From NCBI RefSeq assembly GCF_007725405.1, contig NZ_CP042163.1:558001-622000 (forward strand): 64,000 nucleotides of DNA. Reading direction: 5' to 3'. Positions 1 through 10,390 of this stretch are shown here, piece by piece. Below the pieces are notes generated by a model. The model was given only the letters and a program-made list of their open reading frames with translations, was not told where the DNA came from and searched no databases. A program made the translations under genes and the position numbers. Every line of letters begins with the position of its first letter. Positions within the stretch are counted from its first letter, which is position 1. Source of the DNA: Shouchella miscanthi. Its GTDB lineage: Bacteria > Bacillota > Bacilli > Bacillales > Bacillaceae_D.

Positions 1-43
1 TAAGGATGATAACTATTATCGGGCATTCCGATTAGTCGATTAA
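1..43 (+). CDS. 3' end of an upstream gene, probably brxB
   Basis: Frame 2 is open from the window edge and ends at a TAA at 41-43, giving the C-terminal tail KDDNYYRAFRLVD. The stop lies 17 bases before brxC, and brxB (DUF1788) normally sits directly upstream of brxC in type 1 BREX. The identity is inferred from position; the 13 residues alone cannot prove it. Confidence 0.5.
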   Translation, partial: KDDNYYRAFRLVD

Positions 44-60
44 TGAGGTAGGGGATAAAG

Positions 61-3000
61 ATGATCATTAAAGATATGTTTCAGAAAGATATTGAACGTG
101 ATATTCGTGGGGTCATAAAAGTAGCTCAACAGGACGAAGAAAACATCTATCAGGAATTAGATGAGTATGTTGTTACTCGTGAATTACAAAAACACCTTTC
201 TAAGTTTTACGAGAATTATCAGAAAGGGATTAATGGTGCAACTGATAAAATGGGGGTTTGGATTTCAGGTTTCTTCGGTTCTGGTAAGTCACACTTTTTG
301 AAGATACTCGCTTATTTGCTTGAAAATAACAATGTTAAAGGGAAGCAAGCCATTGAGTTCTTTCAAGATAAAGTACAAGATCCACTTGTCTATGCGAATA
401 TGCAAAGAACGGCTGATGTGGAAACAGAAGTCATCCTGTTTAATATAGATTCAAAAGGGTCACTTGATAATAAATCCAAAGAAGATGCCATACTTCGTGT
501 CTTTATGAAGGTATTTTATGAACACCGTGGCTATTATGGAGATATACCTGGTGTAGCTGAAATGGAAAAGTATTTAGATAAACAAGGGATCTATGGTGCT
601 TTTAAAGAAGAATTTGAAGTCGCGGCTGGTGAATCATGGGAAGAACGCCGTAATAGCTTTTATTTTGATGCAGATTTTGTAATTGCTGCCTTAACAAAAG
701 TCACCGACATGTCGGAAGAATCGGCTCGTAATTGGTTTGAAAACGGTGTTAATAATTTTGAAATTAGTATTGAAAAGTTTGCGAAGGACGTAAATGAGTA
801 CATAACAAGTAAGGGGAAAGATTTTCACCTCATTTTTCTTGTGGACGAGATAGGCCAATACATTGGAGATAACCGTAATTTGATGTTGAACTTGCAGACA
901 GTAGCAGAAGACCTAGGAACCCATTGTAAGGGGAAGGTTTGGATTATGGTGACTTCCCAAGAGAGTATTGATAGCATTATCAAAGTCAAAGGCGATGACT
1001 TCTCACGTATTCAAGGGAGGTTCGATACAAGGCTTTCTCTATCCTCTATCTCAGTTGACGAAGTAATTAAAAAACGTATTCTATTGAAGAAAGATTATGC
1101 TCATGACAAATTGAAGGTTCTACATCCTGAAAAAAGTGCTATTTTAAAGAACTTGATTAGTTTCAGGGGAAGTACAGCAGATTTACGTGGTTATGATAAT
1201 GAACAGGAATTTGCTGATGTTTACCCGTTCATTCCTTATCAATTCAAATTGTTACAAAGCGTATTTGAGCAAGTAAGAAAACATGGTTCTTCTGGTAAGC
1301 ATTTATCTGAAGGGGAGCGTTCTATGTTATCGGCTTTTAAAGAAGCTGGTCTTCAATATAAAAATGCTGAAGAAGGGACACTCATTCCATTTTATGCTTT
1401 CTACGACACAATTAAGGAATTCCTGAGTCCTTCAATATCGAGAGTGATTGAAGGGGCCTATGAGAATCCTATGTTAAAAGATACTGATATTAATGTGGAT
1501 CTATTGAAGGTTCTATTCATGATTAAGTATGTAAAAGAACTTCCAGCAAATCTCGACAACATTGCCACTTTAATGGTTACACATATAGACGAAGACAAGT
1601 TGCAACTTAAAGAAAAATTAAAAGTCTCTTTAAGAAAATTAATCTCTCAAACGTTGGTACAGAAAAATGGCGATCATTATATCTTTTTAACAGATGATGA
1701 ACAAGACATTAATAGGGAAATTAAATCTTTAAATATTGATGAGGACATCGTTAAGCGAGAGTTAGCTAACTACATTTTCCAAGATTTATACGATGAAAAA
1801 CGTTTTCGTTACAACAGTGAATACTCATTTACTTATAACCAGAAAATGGATGAGAAAAACTATGGAAATCAAACATCTAACATTGGAATGCAAATTCTTT
1901 CTCCATTATCTGACCATTATCATAAGTCTGAGCAGGAACTCATGATGATGACTTCTGGAAACGGAGAGATGACCATTAAACTTGGTGGAAATGAAGCTTA
2001 TATTGAGGAAATCGGAGAAGCGTTACGAATTGAGGAATTCCGAAAGAAAACAAATATCACGCAACTAGCAGAAAACATCCAAAATATCTTAAATAATAAA
2101 CAAGCCGAGGTACGTGAAAGGCGTAGAAGAGCACGTGAGCTCTTAGAAGAAGCGATTAAGAATAGTGCATTCTTTATCAATGGTGACCAAGTAGAGATTA
2201 AAGGTTCGACTGTTCGTGAGAAAATGAATACTGCCTTTACATTATTAGTTGATAATGTTTATACAAAGCTTAGTTATGTGAAGGAACACGTAGAAAATGA
2301 AAGGGAATTAATATCAGTCCTTGCTTCAAACGATGAACAATTGACATTAGCTAATACCTTTAAAGATCCAAATGACTTGGCAATGAGAGAAATGTCTGAA
2401 TTTATTAGCTTACAAGATGAATCGAAAAAGCAAATACGTGTCAAAATCTTATTTGATCGTTTTGGAGATAAACCATATGGATGGAAAATCCTTGATATAG
2501 CAGGAGTGGTAGCACAACTACTTAAAGAACAGCGAATTCGGATTCGTTTTAATTCGGCATACTTAGAGCCAGAAGAGGATGTTAATACGCTCATTACGGT
2601 TTTCACTAAGATGCAAGAAGCAGATAGTGCAATTGTAGTAAGGAGAGTAAAGGTAGATGAAAAGTTAATTAAAGTAGCCAAAAATATATGTTCGGATGTT
2701 TTCAAGAAAACCGATTTAGCCGATGATGAAGATGGGTTGCTGAAGGATATACGACAACTTGTTGAAAAGCAAATTGACGAAATCAAGGGATATAAAGCCC
2801 GTTATGAAGGTAGAACATATCCTGGGATGAGCTTACTTGATAAAGGGTTAGAATACTTTGAGAAATTCCATAATGGCTTAGATAATGTATCTTATTTCAA
2901 TAAGTTAAAAGAATTAGAAGACGACTTACTGGATTGGGAAGAGGATATTGTCTATGTTAAAAGTTTCTTTGGCACCGATCAGAAAAAGATTTTTGATGAT

Positions 3001-3636
3001 GGATTAGCAGCCATCAAAAAGCATAATGAAAATAAAACGTATTTAATAGGTGCAGATGTAGAACCAATTATTGAAAAGCTCCAGGCAATCATTCGAGATC
3101 CGATTCCTTATAAAAAGATAAAAGAGATTCCTGAGCTTATATATGCATTAGATAAACAAATTAATACTGTTTTGAATGAGAAAAGAGAAAATGCTCAAAA
3201 CAAAATAAAAGATGATAGTGATTACTTGTCATTATTGACAACACAATACGGTGTTTCAAATAACACGAAAGAACGAATCAATCGTTACTATCAAGAACTT
3301 ACTGTTAACGTAAATAATTTTACAGATATTTATAAAGTAGATGCAACCGTTCCGCAAAGCACGAGCTTTAAAGAAAAAATGGAAAGAGACATCGATAGAG
3401 AAATAGAAGAATGGCAACAGAAAAATGTAAAAGAAGAGACAGATCAAGTTGGTGAAACAGAGGTTGGGCCCATTGTATCAACACGAACTATTCAAAAGCA
3501 GCCTGTTAAAGTATCTAAGCTAGTTAATGTTAGAAGCCTATCGACAGAAGAAGAAGTCGATAAATACATCAATGCACTATCAGGTAAGTTAAAACAAATT
3601 ATTAAAGAAAATAAACAAATCGAATTTATTGAGTAA
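61..3636 (+). CDS. brxC: BREX system P-loop protein BrxC
   Basis: BrxC/PglY is the large ATPase of BREX phage-defence systems and works in the cytoplasm with PglX, PglZ, BrxB and BrxL; its exact step is unsettled. The 1191-residue length fits the family. A Walker A motif, GFFGSGKS, lies at residues 70-77 and a Walker B segment, LIFLVDEIGQ, at 257-266. The C-terminal half is charged and helical, with likely coiled coils around residues 690-760 and 880-1150. The ATG follows a GAGGTAGGGG ribosome site. The next gene starts 14 bases after the stop, so the two are one operon. No frameshift or missing motif is visible. Confidence 0.95.
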   Translation: MIIKDMFQKDIERDIRGVIKVAQQDEENIYQELDEYVVTRELQKHLSKFYENYQKGINGATDKMGVWISGFFGSGKSHFLKILAYLLENNNVKGKQAIEFFQDKVQDPLVYANMQRTADVETEVILFNIDSKGSLDNKSKEDAILRVFMKVFYEHRGYYGDIPGVAEMEKYLDKQGIYGAFKEEFEVAAGESWEERRNSFYFDADFVIAALTKVTDMSEESARNWFENGVNNFEISIEKFAKDVNEYITSKGKDFHLIFLVDEIGQYIGDNRNLMLNLQTVAEDLGTHCKGKVWIMVTSQESIDSIIKVKGDDFSRIQGRFDTRLSLSSISVDEVIKKRILLKKDYAHDKLKVLHPEKSAILKNLISFRGSTADLRGYDNEQEFADVYPFIPYQFKLLQSVFEQVRKHGSSGKHLSEGERSMLSAFKEAGLQYKNAEEGTLIPFYAFYDTIKEFLSPSISRVIEGAYENPMLKDTDINVDLLKVLFMIKYVKELPANLDNIATLMVTHIDEDKLQLKEKLKVSLRKLISQTLVQKNGDHYIFLTDDEQDINREIKSLNIDEDIVKRELANYIFQDLYDEKRFRYNSEYSFTYNQKMDEKNYGNQTSNIGMQILSPLSDHYHKSEQELMMMTSGNGEMTIKLGGNEAYIEEIGEALRIEEFRKKTNITQLAENIQNILNNKQAEVRERRRRARELLEEAIKNSAFFINGDQVEIKGSTVREKMNTAFTLLVDNVYTKLSYVKEHVENERELISVLASNDEQLTLANTFKDPNDLAMREMSEFISLQDESKKQIRVKILFDRFGDKPYGWKILDIAGVVAQLLKEQRIRIRFNSAYLEPEEDVNTLITVFTKMQEADSAIVVRRVKVDEKLIKVAKNICSDVFKKTDLADDEDGLLKDIRQLVEKQIDEIKGYKARYEGRTYPGMSLLDKGLEYFEKFHNGLDNVSYFNKLKELEDDLLDWEEDIVYVKSFFGTDQKKIFDDGLAAIKKHNENKTYLIGADVEPIIEKLQAIIRDPIPYKKIKEIPELIYALDKQINTVLNEKRENAQNKIKDDSDYLSLLTTQYGVSNNTKERINRYYQELTVNVNNFTDIYKVDATVPQSTSFKEKMERDIDREIEEWQQKNVKEETDQVGETEVGPIVSTRTIQKQPVKVSKLVNVRSLSTEEEVDKYINALSGKLKQIIKENKQIEFIE

Positions 3637-3650
3637 TCGGGGTGAAATAG

Positions 3651-6600
3651 ATGAATAAATCTGCACTAAAGACTTTTGCTACGAATGCACGCAGAGAGTT
3701 GTTGAAAAAAGTCGAAGCAAGAGCTATGAAGCTAGGTATTACAGAAGAAAATATAAAAAAAACGGATATTGAGAGCTCGGATGCCATCTTTATTGATGGC
3801 AAACAGCTTTTAAGAGAAGAAAGAATTCAAAGAGAAAGATTAATTGACCGAATTAATCAAATCGGATTTAAACGTGTAATTGATGAAGTTGCTTATACTT
3901 GGTTTAACCGCTTTACGGCTTTACGTTTTATGGAGGTGAACAACTATTTACCAACGAAAGTGAGAGTGCTCTCGTCTTCCAATTCTGTTAGCACCGAACC
4001 AGACATGATGAAGGAAGCATTATCGTTAGATTTAGATTTGGATAAGGAATATATATATGATCTAAAAATGAACAATAACTCTGAGGAACTGTTCAAATAT
4101 CTTATTATTAAACATTGTAATGATCTGAATCGGTATATGCCTTTCATGTTTGAAACAATTGATGACTATAGAGAGATACTATTTCCAGAAGGACTTCTTG
4201 CAACGGATTCCTTTGTACGTCAAATGACAAATACTGATATTATTCCAGAAGATAACTGGGAAGAGGTTGAGATTGTTGGTTGGATGTATCAATACTATAT
4301 AGCAGAAGAGAACGAGCGTGTTATTCAAGCTAAGAAGAGGTATAAAACAGAGGAAATACCATTTGCAACTCAGTTATTTACACCTGAATGGATTGTAAGC
4401 TATATGGTTCAAAATGCATTGGGACGTTATTGGATTGAATCGCATCCAGAACATCGAGATCTTATAAAGGAATGGAAATTCTATCTTGAAAATCCAGACT
4501 CAGAGCCAACTCATAGTGAAGAACTGAATCCTTATATCAACAAGGAATTAAAGATAGAGGATATTAAGTGTATTGATCCAGCGATGGGAAGCGGGCATAT
4601 CCTTATCTACATGTTCGATGTGTTATTTGAAATTTATAGTAAATGTGGATATATAGAACGTGATATACCAAGGTTAATTATAGAAAATAATATATATGGT
4701 CTAGATATTGACGATCGTGCTTATCAATTGGCAAGTTTTTCACTAATTATGAAGGCACTAAAATATGATAGACGTTTTTTGAGAAGTATAGAACGTTCTG
4801 GATTGAAGATAAATTTAGTATCTTTACAAGAGACTAATGCTATAACAGAAGAAGAAATAGAATTTTTCGCTGGAGGAACTCTAGGTGATAAGTTCGAAAG
4901 AATAGAAAAGTTTATTAAACAGTTTCAAAATGCAAAGACAATTGGTTCCCTTATTCAACTTGAATTCAATGACTTTGAATTTATAAAAGAATGTATTGAA
5001 GAAATTGAACAACAAGATGGAAATTTGTTTGAAGTGGATATGAAACAAAGACTCCTTCCACAATTAAAGAACCTGATAAAACAGACAGCTATAATGAGAC
5101 AACAATATGATGTTTTCATTACAAACCCACCTTATGCTGGGAGTCGATATTTACCATCCGAAGTGACATCATATTTAACAAAGAATTACCCTAAGGTAAA
5201 ATCAGACCTTTACTCTGCATTTATGGAATGCAGTTTTCATTATACGAAACAAGGTGGTCAAATCGGTTTTATCACTCCATATGTGTGGATGTTTATTTCA
5301 TCTTATGAATATATAAGAAAGAGAATAGTGGAAGAAAAAAGCATTACTTCCCTAGTTCAACTTGAATATAATGGGTTTGAAGCTGCAATGGTACCCGTAT
5401 GTTTATTCACATTAAGGAACTATCATATAAGAGCAAAAGGTGACTATATTAGATTGTCAGAATTTAAAGGGATTGGGAATCAGTCTATAAAAACATTAGA
5501 AGCTGTGAAAAATCCTTCTGTTAAGTACCGTTACTCCTTTGATCAGGAAAACCTTAATGAAATTCCTGGAAGTCCTATAGCATATTGGGCAAGCGAGAGT
5601 GTTATTAAGATTTATGATTCAAGTCAGATGATTAGTGATGTGGGTTTTTCGAAAAAAGGTCTAGATACAAGCAATAATAATCTATATCTACGTATGTGGT
5701 TCGAAATAGATTACAACAAGAAAAATAGAAAATGGATACCTCTTAATAAAGGAGGTTCATTTCGAAAATGGTATGGCAACCAAGATTACTTAATTAATTG
5801 GGAAAATAACGGAGAATCTTTAAAATCACTTCCAAAAGCAAACATCAGGAATGAAAAGTTTTACTTTAAAGAAGGCCTAAGTTGGTCTGATCTAACGTCA
5901 GGGAGTTTTGGGGCCCGTTTTTTCCCTGAAGGATTTATATTTGAAGCTACTGGTCCATGTTACTTTGGTGAAAATACTTTTGAAATGTTAGCGTATATGA
6001 ATAGTAAAGTTTTTAATTATTTGGCACAGTTTACAATGTCTACAATGCATTATACAAATGGTGCTGTTGCTAATATGCCATACAAAGATATTAAAGTTAA
6101 TGTAGATCAAATCAAAGATATAGTTTTTATCTCAAAGAATGATTGGGATTCATTTGAAACTTCGTGGGGGTTTGAAAAACATCCCTTCTTGAAATCGGCA
6201 TCTCAAACAATAGAATCTTCATTTATAGAATGGAAACATTTTGCAAATGAGCGATTTATCCAATTAAAAGAATATGAAGAAGAAATTAATCGTTTCTTTA
6301 TTGAAATCTATAGTCTTCAAGAAGATCTCTCCAGCGAAGTTGAAGATAAGGACATTACAATCCGCAAAGCTAATTTAAAACGTGACATAAAGAGTTTTAT
6401 ATCCTATGCTATTGGATGTTCGTTTGGACGTTATTCATTAGACGAAGATGGCCTGATATATGCAGGTGGGGTGTTTGATGCTTCCCGATTTAAGACTTTC
6501 ACTGCAGATCAGGATAATATCCTACCAATACTTTCAGGTAAATACTTTGAAGATGATGTTGTTTCTAAATTTGTTGAATTTGTTAGAGTAATATATGGTG

Positions 6601-7091
6601 AGGAAACACTTTCTAAAAACCTTGACTTTATAGCTGATGCTCTTGGCAGAAAGAAATCCGAAACGGCGAAAGAAACTTTACGTCGCTATTTCTTGAATGA
6701 TTTCTACAAAGAGCATGTAAGGACGTATAGTAAGCGGCCAATATACTGGTTGTTTACCTCAGGTAAAGAGAAGGCGTTTAACTGCCTTATCTACATGCAT
6801 CGTTATAATAAAACAACTTTATCTCGTATTCGTACTGATTACTTACATGACTATCAGGTTCGTCTAGATGCTGAAAAGAAAGATTTGTTAAATATTATTG
6901 ATGGTGACTCCACAGTGAAAGAAATAAGTAATGCGAAGAAAGAGCTTAAATCTCTTGATAAGAAGATTGATGAACTTAAAGAATATGATGAGTTACTTCA
7001 CCATATGGCAGATATGCAAATTGAAATAGATTTAGATGATGGAGTTAAAGTTAATTATGAAAAGTTTAATGGACTTGTTGCAAAGATATAA
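3651..7091 (+). CDS. pglX: BREX-1 adenine-specific DNA methyltransferase PglX
   Basis: PglX is the site-specific N6-adenine DNA methyltransferase that marks host DNA in BREX and is also needed to block phage. At 1146 residues it has the expected size. The SAM-binding motif DPAMGSGH is at residues 309-316 and the catalytic NPPY at 492-495. The regions before and after these are the helical N-terminal domain and the target-recognition part; the middle section is AT-rich, as target-recognition regions often are. The start has GGGGTG upstream. It follows brxC by 14 bases and is followed by about 100 bases without a gene, so the next gene may have its own transcription signal. Confidence 0.95.
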   Translation: MNKSALKTFATNARRELLKKVEARAMKLGITEENIKKTDIESSDAIFIDGKQLLREERIQRERLIDRINQIGFKRVIDEVAYTWFNRFTALRFMEVNNYLPTKVRVLSSSNSVSTEPDMMKEALSLDLDLDKEYIYDLKMNNNSEELFKYLIIKHCNDLNRYMPFMFETIDDYREILFPEGLLATDSFVRQMTNTDIIPEDNWEEVEIVGWMYQYYIAEENERVIQAKKRYKTEEIPFATQLFTPEWIVSYMVQNALGRYWIESHPEHRDLIKEWKFYLENPDSEPTHSEELNPYINKELKIEDIKCIDPAMGSGHILIYMFDVLFEIYSKCGYIERDIPRLIIENNIYGLDIDDRAYQLASFSLIMKALKYDRRFLRSIERSGLKINLVSLQETNAITEEEIEFFAGGTLGDKFERIEKFIKQFQNAKTIGSLIQLEFNDFEFIKECIEEIEQQDGNLFEVDMKQRLLPQLKNLIKQTAIMRQQYDVFITNPPYAGSRYLPSEVTSYLTKNYPKVKSDLYSAFMECSFHYTKQGGQIGFITPYVWMFISSYEYIRKRIVEEKSITSLVQLEYNGFEAAMVPVCLFTLRNYHIRAKGDYIRLSEFKGIGNQSIKTLEAVKNPSVKYRYSFDQENLNEIPGSPIAYWASESVIKIYDSSQMISDVGFSKKGLDTSNNNLYLRMWFEIDYNKKNRKWIPLNKGGSFRKWYGNQDYLINWENNGESLKSLPKANIRNEKFYFKEGLSWSDLTSGSFGARFFPEGFIFEATGPCYFGENTFEMLAYMNSKVFNYLAQFTMSTMHYTNGAVANMPYKDIKVNVDQIKDIVFISKNDWDSFETSWGFEKHPFLKSASQTIESSFIEWKHFANERFIQLKEYEEEINRFFIEIYSLQEDLSSEVEDKDITIRKANLKRDIKSFISYAIGCSFGRYSLDEDGLIYAGGVFDASRFKTFTADQDNILPILSGKYFEDDVVSKFVEFVRVIYGEETLSKNLDFIADALGRKKSETAKETLRRYFLNDFYKEHVRTYSKRPIYWLFTSGKEKAFNCLIYMHRYNKTTLSRIRTDYLHDYQVRLDAEKKDLLNIIDGDSTVKEISNAKKELKSLDKKIDELKEYDELLHHMADMQIEIDLDDGVKVNYEKFNGLVAKI

Positions 7092-7208
7092 GTAGATTAA
7101 ATTTGAGTGAATACATTGGCGATGGATAATGCATCTTACTTCTGATAATTAAAGGTTTTACTGTTAAGGTATTTATAGAAATTGTTTATATAGGTGGGTT
7201 GGGGTTTA

Positions 7209-7757
7209 ATGAAGGTTGGTTTACTTTATTTAGATGGGGCAATTCCAGGTGAAGATATTGAAGACTTTAAAAGACTAATGAAGGAACATGATCTTGATTT
7301 TAAAGCACATGATTATGCAGGAAGCCCACAAGCAAGTTTTGATGAAATTAGTGGGGTAATATCAATTCTCCTCGGAACATCGCTTGTATCAACATTTGTC
7401 CAATCAATTGGAACTAATGCGACCTGGGATGCAATAAAGATTATGGTTAAAAAGGTTTGGCTTACAACTCATGGACAAAAATATTCAAAAGTAACCTCAA
7501 GAGGTGTTGAAGAAAAAGAGGTTACTATCAGTGTAAGGGCGAACCTCAAAACCGACGAATACTTTTTTAAAATTGATGGATTGAAGGATTCTGACGAATT
7601 AGATAGAGCAATGGACAAAATATTGACACACTTAGAAGCACAGAAATCAAAGAATGATAATAATAAAGTCTTTGAAGTGAATTTTGATGGGGAAAATAAG
7701 GAATGGATTTCAAAAGACTTTTTGAAAGAAATAATGGAGAAAAAGAAAAAAGAGTAA
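7209..7757 (+). CDS. Small unrecognised protein inside the BREX operon
   Basis: I do not recognise this 182-residue protein. It sits between pglX and pglZ, where type 1 BREX normally has no gene. After an N-terminal alpha/beta-looking stretch (KVGLLYLDGAIPGEDI), it has a hydrophobic Gly/Ser-rich segment around residues 47-67 that could be one membrane helix. The rest is polar and ends in a run of Lys and Glu. ATG 7209 is preferred; an in-frame GTG at 7194 would add five residues but lies within the AGGTGG ribosome site. The protein is encoded in the same direction, 48-57 bases before pglZ. A single membrane segment and charged tail could suit an accessory effector, but no catalytic motif is visible. 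Confidence 0.8.
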   Translation: MKVGLLYLDGAIPGEDIEDFKRLMKEHDLDFKAHDYAGSPQASFDEISGVISILLGTSLVSTFVQSIGTNATWDAIKIMVKKVWLTTHGQKYSKVTSRGVEEKEVTISVRANLKTDEYFFKIDGLKDSDELDRAMDKILTHLEAQKSKNDNNKVFEVNFDGENKEWISKDFLKEIMEKKKKE

Positions 7758-7804
7758 CTAAGATTTTATGGAGATTAATCAATTTTATTTGAGGTAGAAA
7801 GTAG

Positions 7805-10372
7805 GTGAAGGGCATGAATATAAATCAAATTGAGTCCACATTATCAAATATATTTAATGAGCAATTAAAAGATGGGGAAGAGCGGAAAATTGTGTTCTGG
7901 ATGGACAAGGATAATGAGTTCTCAGCGGACATTGGAAATCTATCCATTAATAAGGTAAAGGTTCATATGCTTACTGAGAGTAATCAGTTTCAAACGAAAT
8001 ATTTGCTTGAAGAAGAAGATCCTATGTCTCCCTATTTAATTTATACAAACATGGAATTAGGTGTGGAAGACAACTGGTTAGCGGATACGGTTTTTTATTC
8101 GAAAACGTTTTATGCAGATCGAATTTCTCTCATTTTAAGTGAATTGCAAATAGACCCGTCGCTTCGTGCTGTTATTAAAAAGTATGAACGTTTTTTCAAT
8201 AACAAGGAACGATTTAAAAAGTTTTCAGCATTGAATATTGAAGATTATTCAGAGGGAATCATTGAACTCGCTATTATGAGTGTTTTATGTAACATTAAAA
8301 CGCCAGATTTTGAAGAAGTGTTAAAGGCTGTTCTTATGGATACGTTGGATGACAATGAGAATAGATACTTGTCCCTTCTTGAGAAGTTCTTTGATATTAA
8401 AGTGTTCTGGAATTATGTTTCTAATCACTACGGTTATGAACATGAGAAGAAAAGTCTAAAAACATTATTTATCCATCTAGTAGTAACGGCATTTAGCCAA
8501 TCCATTACTAAAGCGGATATATGGGACTTAGAAGTCTTTATATCCAATCGAAATAAAACGAATGCCGTAGTGTTTATTGACCATTGGATGCACCATAAGA
8601 CAGACTATGTGATTTTTGATGAATATGCAGAAATGGCTGAACAGGAAATTCAACTTTCGAACATAATGAATGATTTGCCAATTGGAAGTTTTAAACAGGC
8701 AGATATTTTCCCTTATATCGACCGGGCAATCATCATTTACATAGCTAACGGTTTAGTCACGCAGCTAGAGGATTATGAGGATTACACGAAGCTTATTAAA
8801 ATGAGAAGAGCAAAGCATTATTATGATAAATTTGCTTCTGTATATGAAGCACTATACTACACAGTGAAGATGCAAGAGTTTTATAAAGGACATCGTCAAG
8901 GTATTCCACAGGGACGTGCTATTGATTTGTATCAAGCATATGTAAATGAATATCACTTAATGGATACATATTATCGTAAGTTCTATGTTGCTTATGATGA
9001 AGAGAGTAATCATGAACTATTAAAAAAGTTAAAAGTTCTAGTTGAAAATTTATATACGAATTGGTATATGGGAGAGTTAAGTGCTCATTGGTCACAAGCA
9101 GTAGAGTCTGAAATGACGCAGAATTGGTCATTGCCAGGCGTGAAAAATCAGCCAGACTTTTATCCCTCCTTTATTGATTCTAAAGTTCGAAATGGAGAAC
9201 GTGTTTTTGTTATTATTTCAGATGCAATGCGTTATGAAATCGGTGTAGAGTTAGCAGAGCGTCTTAATACTGAGACGATGGGTATTTGTGATGTGGAAAC
9301 AATGCTTGGGGTAGTGCCTTCTATTACAAAGCTAGGAATGCCATCCCTCTTACCACACAAAGAAATTGATCTAGATTCAAATGGTCGGGTATTTGTTGAT
9401 GGCAAAGATTCTTCAGGTTTAGAAAACAGGAAAAAGATCATTGAATCGAGGGTGTCTGACAGCATTGCCGTTCATTTTCAGGACGTACTATCAATGAATA
9501 AAGCTGGTCGAAGAGACACCTTTAAGGGTAAGAAGCTCGTATACATTTATCATGATACGATTGATGCAATGGGAGATAAGGCTTCAACAGAAGTTTATAC
9601 GTTCAATGCAGTAGAAACAGCATTAAATCAACTTTACAATTTAGTGAAAATGATTCGGGATGATCTAAGCGGCTCGAATGTATTGATTACGGCTGATCAT
9701 GGCTTTCTATATCAAAGGGATAAAGTAGAGGAGAGCGATAAAATTGGACAAGAACTAGACGACACTGTAGAAGTGAAACGCAGATATATTCTTTCAAAAG
9801 AGAATCGAGAAGTTCCGGGGCAATTAGCCATTAACCTCTCGTCTTATTTAAAAAATGAGCAACAACTAACGGCTTATTTACCTAAAGCAACACTTAGAAA
9901 CAAAATTCAAGGCTCGGGTATAAATTTTGTGCATGGTGGTGCAAGTCTTCAAGAGGTTGTTGTTCCTCTGCTTTCGTTTAAAAATAAACGCTCCGGGCAA
10001 AAAGGTGCAAAGGCTATTCAAAAGGTTGATATTAAATTAACTAATGCTACTCGCAAGATAACGAATAGTATTTTTCACCTTGAATTTTTCCAAACTGAAA
10101 AAGTAAAAGATAAGGTCATTCCTCGAACTGTTATCATTTATATGGCGGGTGAGGAAGGGAACGTCATCTCTAATGAAGAAACACTTATTGGAGATCGAAC
10201 GTTTGATAATCCAGCTGAGCGTACTTTCAAATTAAGATTTGCCCTCAAGGGTATTCCTTATGAACGAAATAAAACGTATTATCTAATGATTAAAGACACA
10301 GAGACAAGTGTTGTAGTGGAGAAAATCCCATTTACGATTAACCTAGGTATAATCAGTGATTTCGACTTCTAG
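7805..10372 (+). CDS. pglZ: BREX-1 phosphatase-domain protein PglZ
   Basis: PglZ carries an alkaline-phosphatase-superfamily domain and is a core BREX component required for both methylation and defence. The protein is 855 residues from GTG 7805, or 852 from the ATG at 7814; a GAGGT site about ten bases before the GTG favours the longer form. Two metal-binding signatures of the PglZ fold are present: ISDAMRYE around residue 473 and TADHGFLY around residue 630. The C-terminal 150 residues are beta-rich, as expected. The stop is followed directly by the brxL ribosome site. The family identity is secure; the substrate of the phosphatase domain is not known. Confidence 0.95.
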   Translation: MKGMNINQIESTLSNIFNEQLKDGEERKIVFWMDKDNEFSADIGNLSINKVKVHMLTESNQFQTKYLLEEEDPMSPYLIYTNMELGVEDNWLADTVFYSKTFYADRISLILSELQIDPSLRAVIKKYERFFNNKERFKKFSALNIEDYSEGIIELAIMSVLCNIKTPDFEEVLKAVLMDTLDDNENRYLSLLEKFFDIKVFWNYVSNHYGYEHEKKSLKTLFIHLVVTAFSQSITKADIWDLEVFISNRNKTNAVVFIDHWMHHKTDYVIFDEYAEMAEQEIQLSNIMNDLPIGSFKQADIFPYIDRAIIIYIANGLVTQLEDYEDYTKLIKMRRAKHYYDKFASVYEALYYTVKMQEFYKGHRQGIPQGRAIDLYQAYVNEYHLMDTYYRKFYVAYDEESNHELLKKLKVLVENLYTNWYMGELSAHWSQAVESEMTQNWSLPGVKNQPDFYPSFIDSKVRNGERVFVIISDAMRYEIGVELAERLNTETMGICDVETMLGVVPSITKLGMPSLLPHKEIDLDSNGRVFVDGKDSSGLENRKKIIESRVSDSIAVHFQDVLSMNKAGRRDTFKGKKLVYIYHDTIDAMGDKASTEVYTFNAVETALNQLYNLVKMIRDDLSGSNVLITADHGFLYQRDKVEESDKIGQELDDTVEVKRRYILSKENREVPGQLAINLSSYLKNEQQLTAYLPKATLRNKIQGSGINFVHGGASLQEVVVPLLSFKNKRSGQKGAKAIQKVDIKLTNATRKITNSIFHLEFFQTEKVKDKVIPRTVIIYMAGEEGNVISNEETLIGDRTFDNPAERTFKLRFALKGIPYERNKTYYLMIKDTETSVVVEKIPFTINLGIISDFDF

Positions 10373-10390
10373 GTGAGAGGAGGAACCAAG

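Noticed and set aside
2274-2786. 170-codon minus-strand frame inside brxC
   Set aside because: It lies fully opposite brxC, has Ser/Cys-rich composition typical of antisense frames and no ribosome site.
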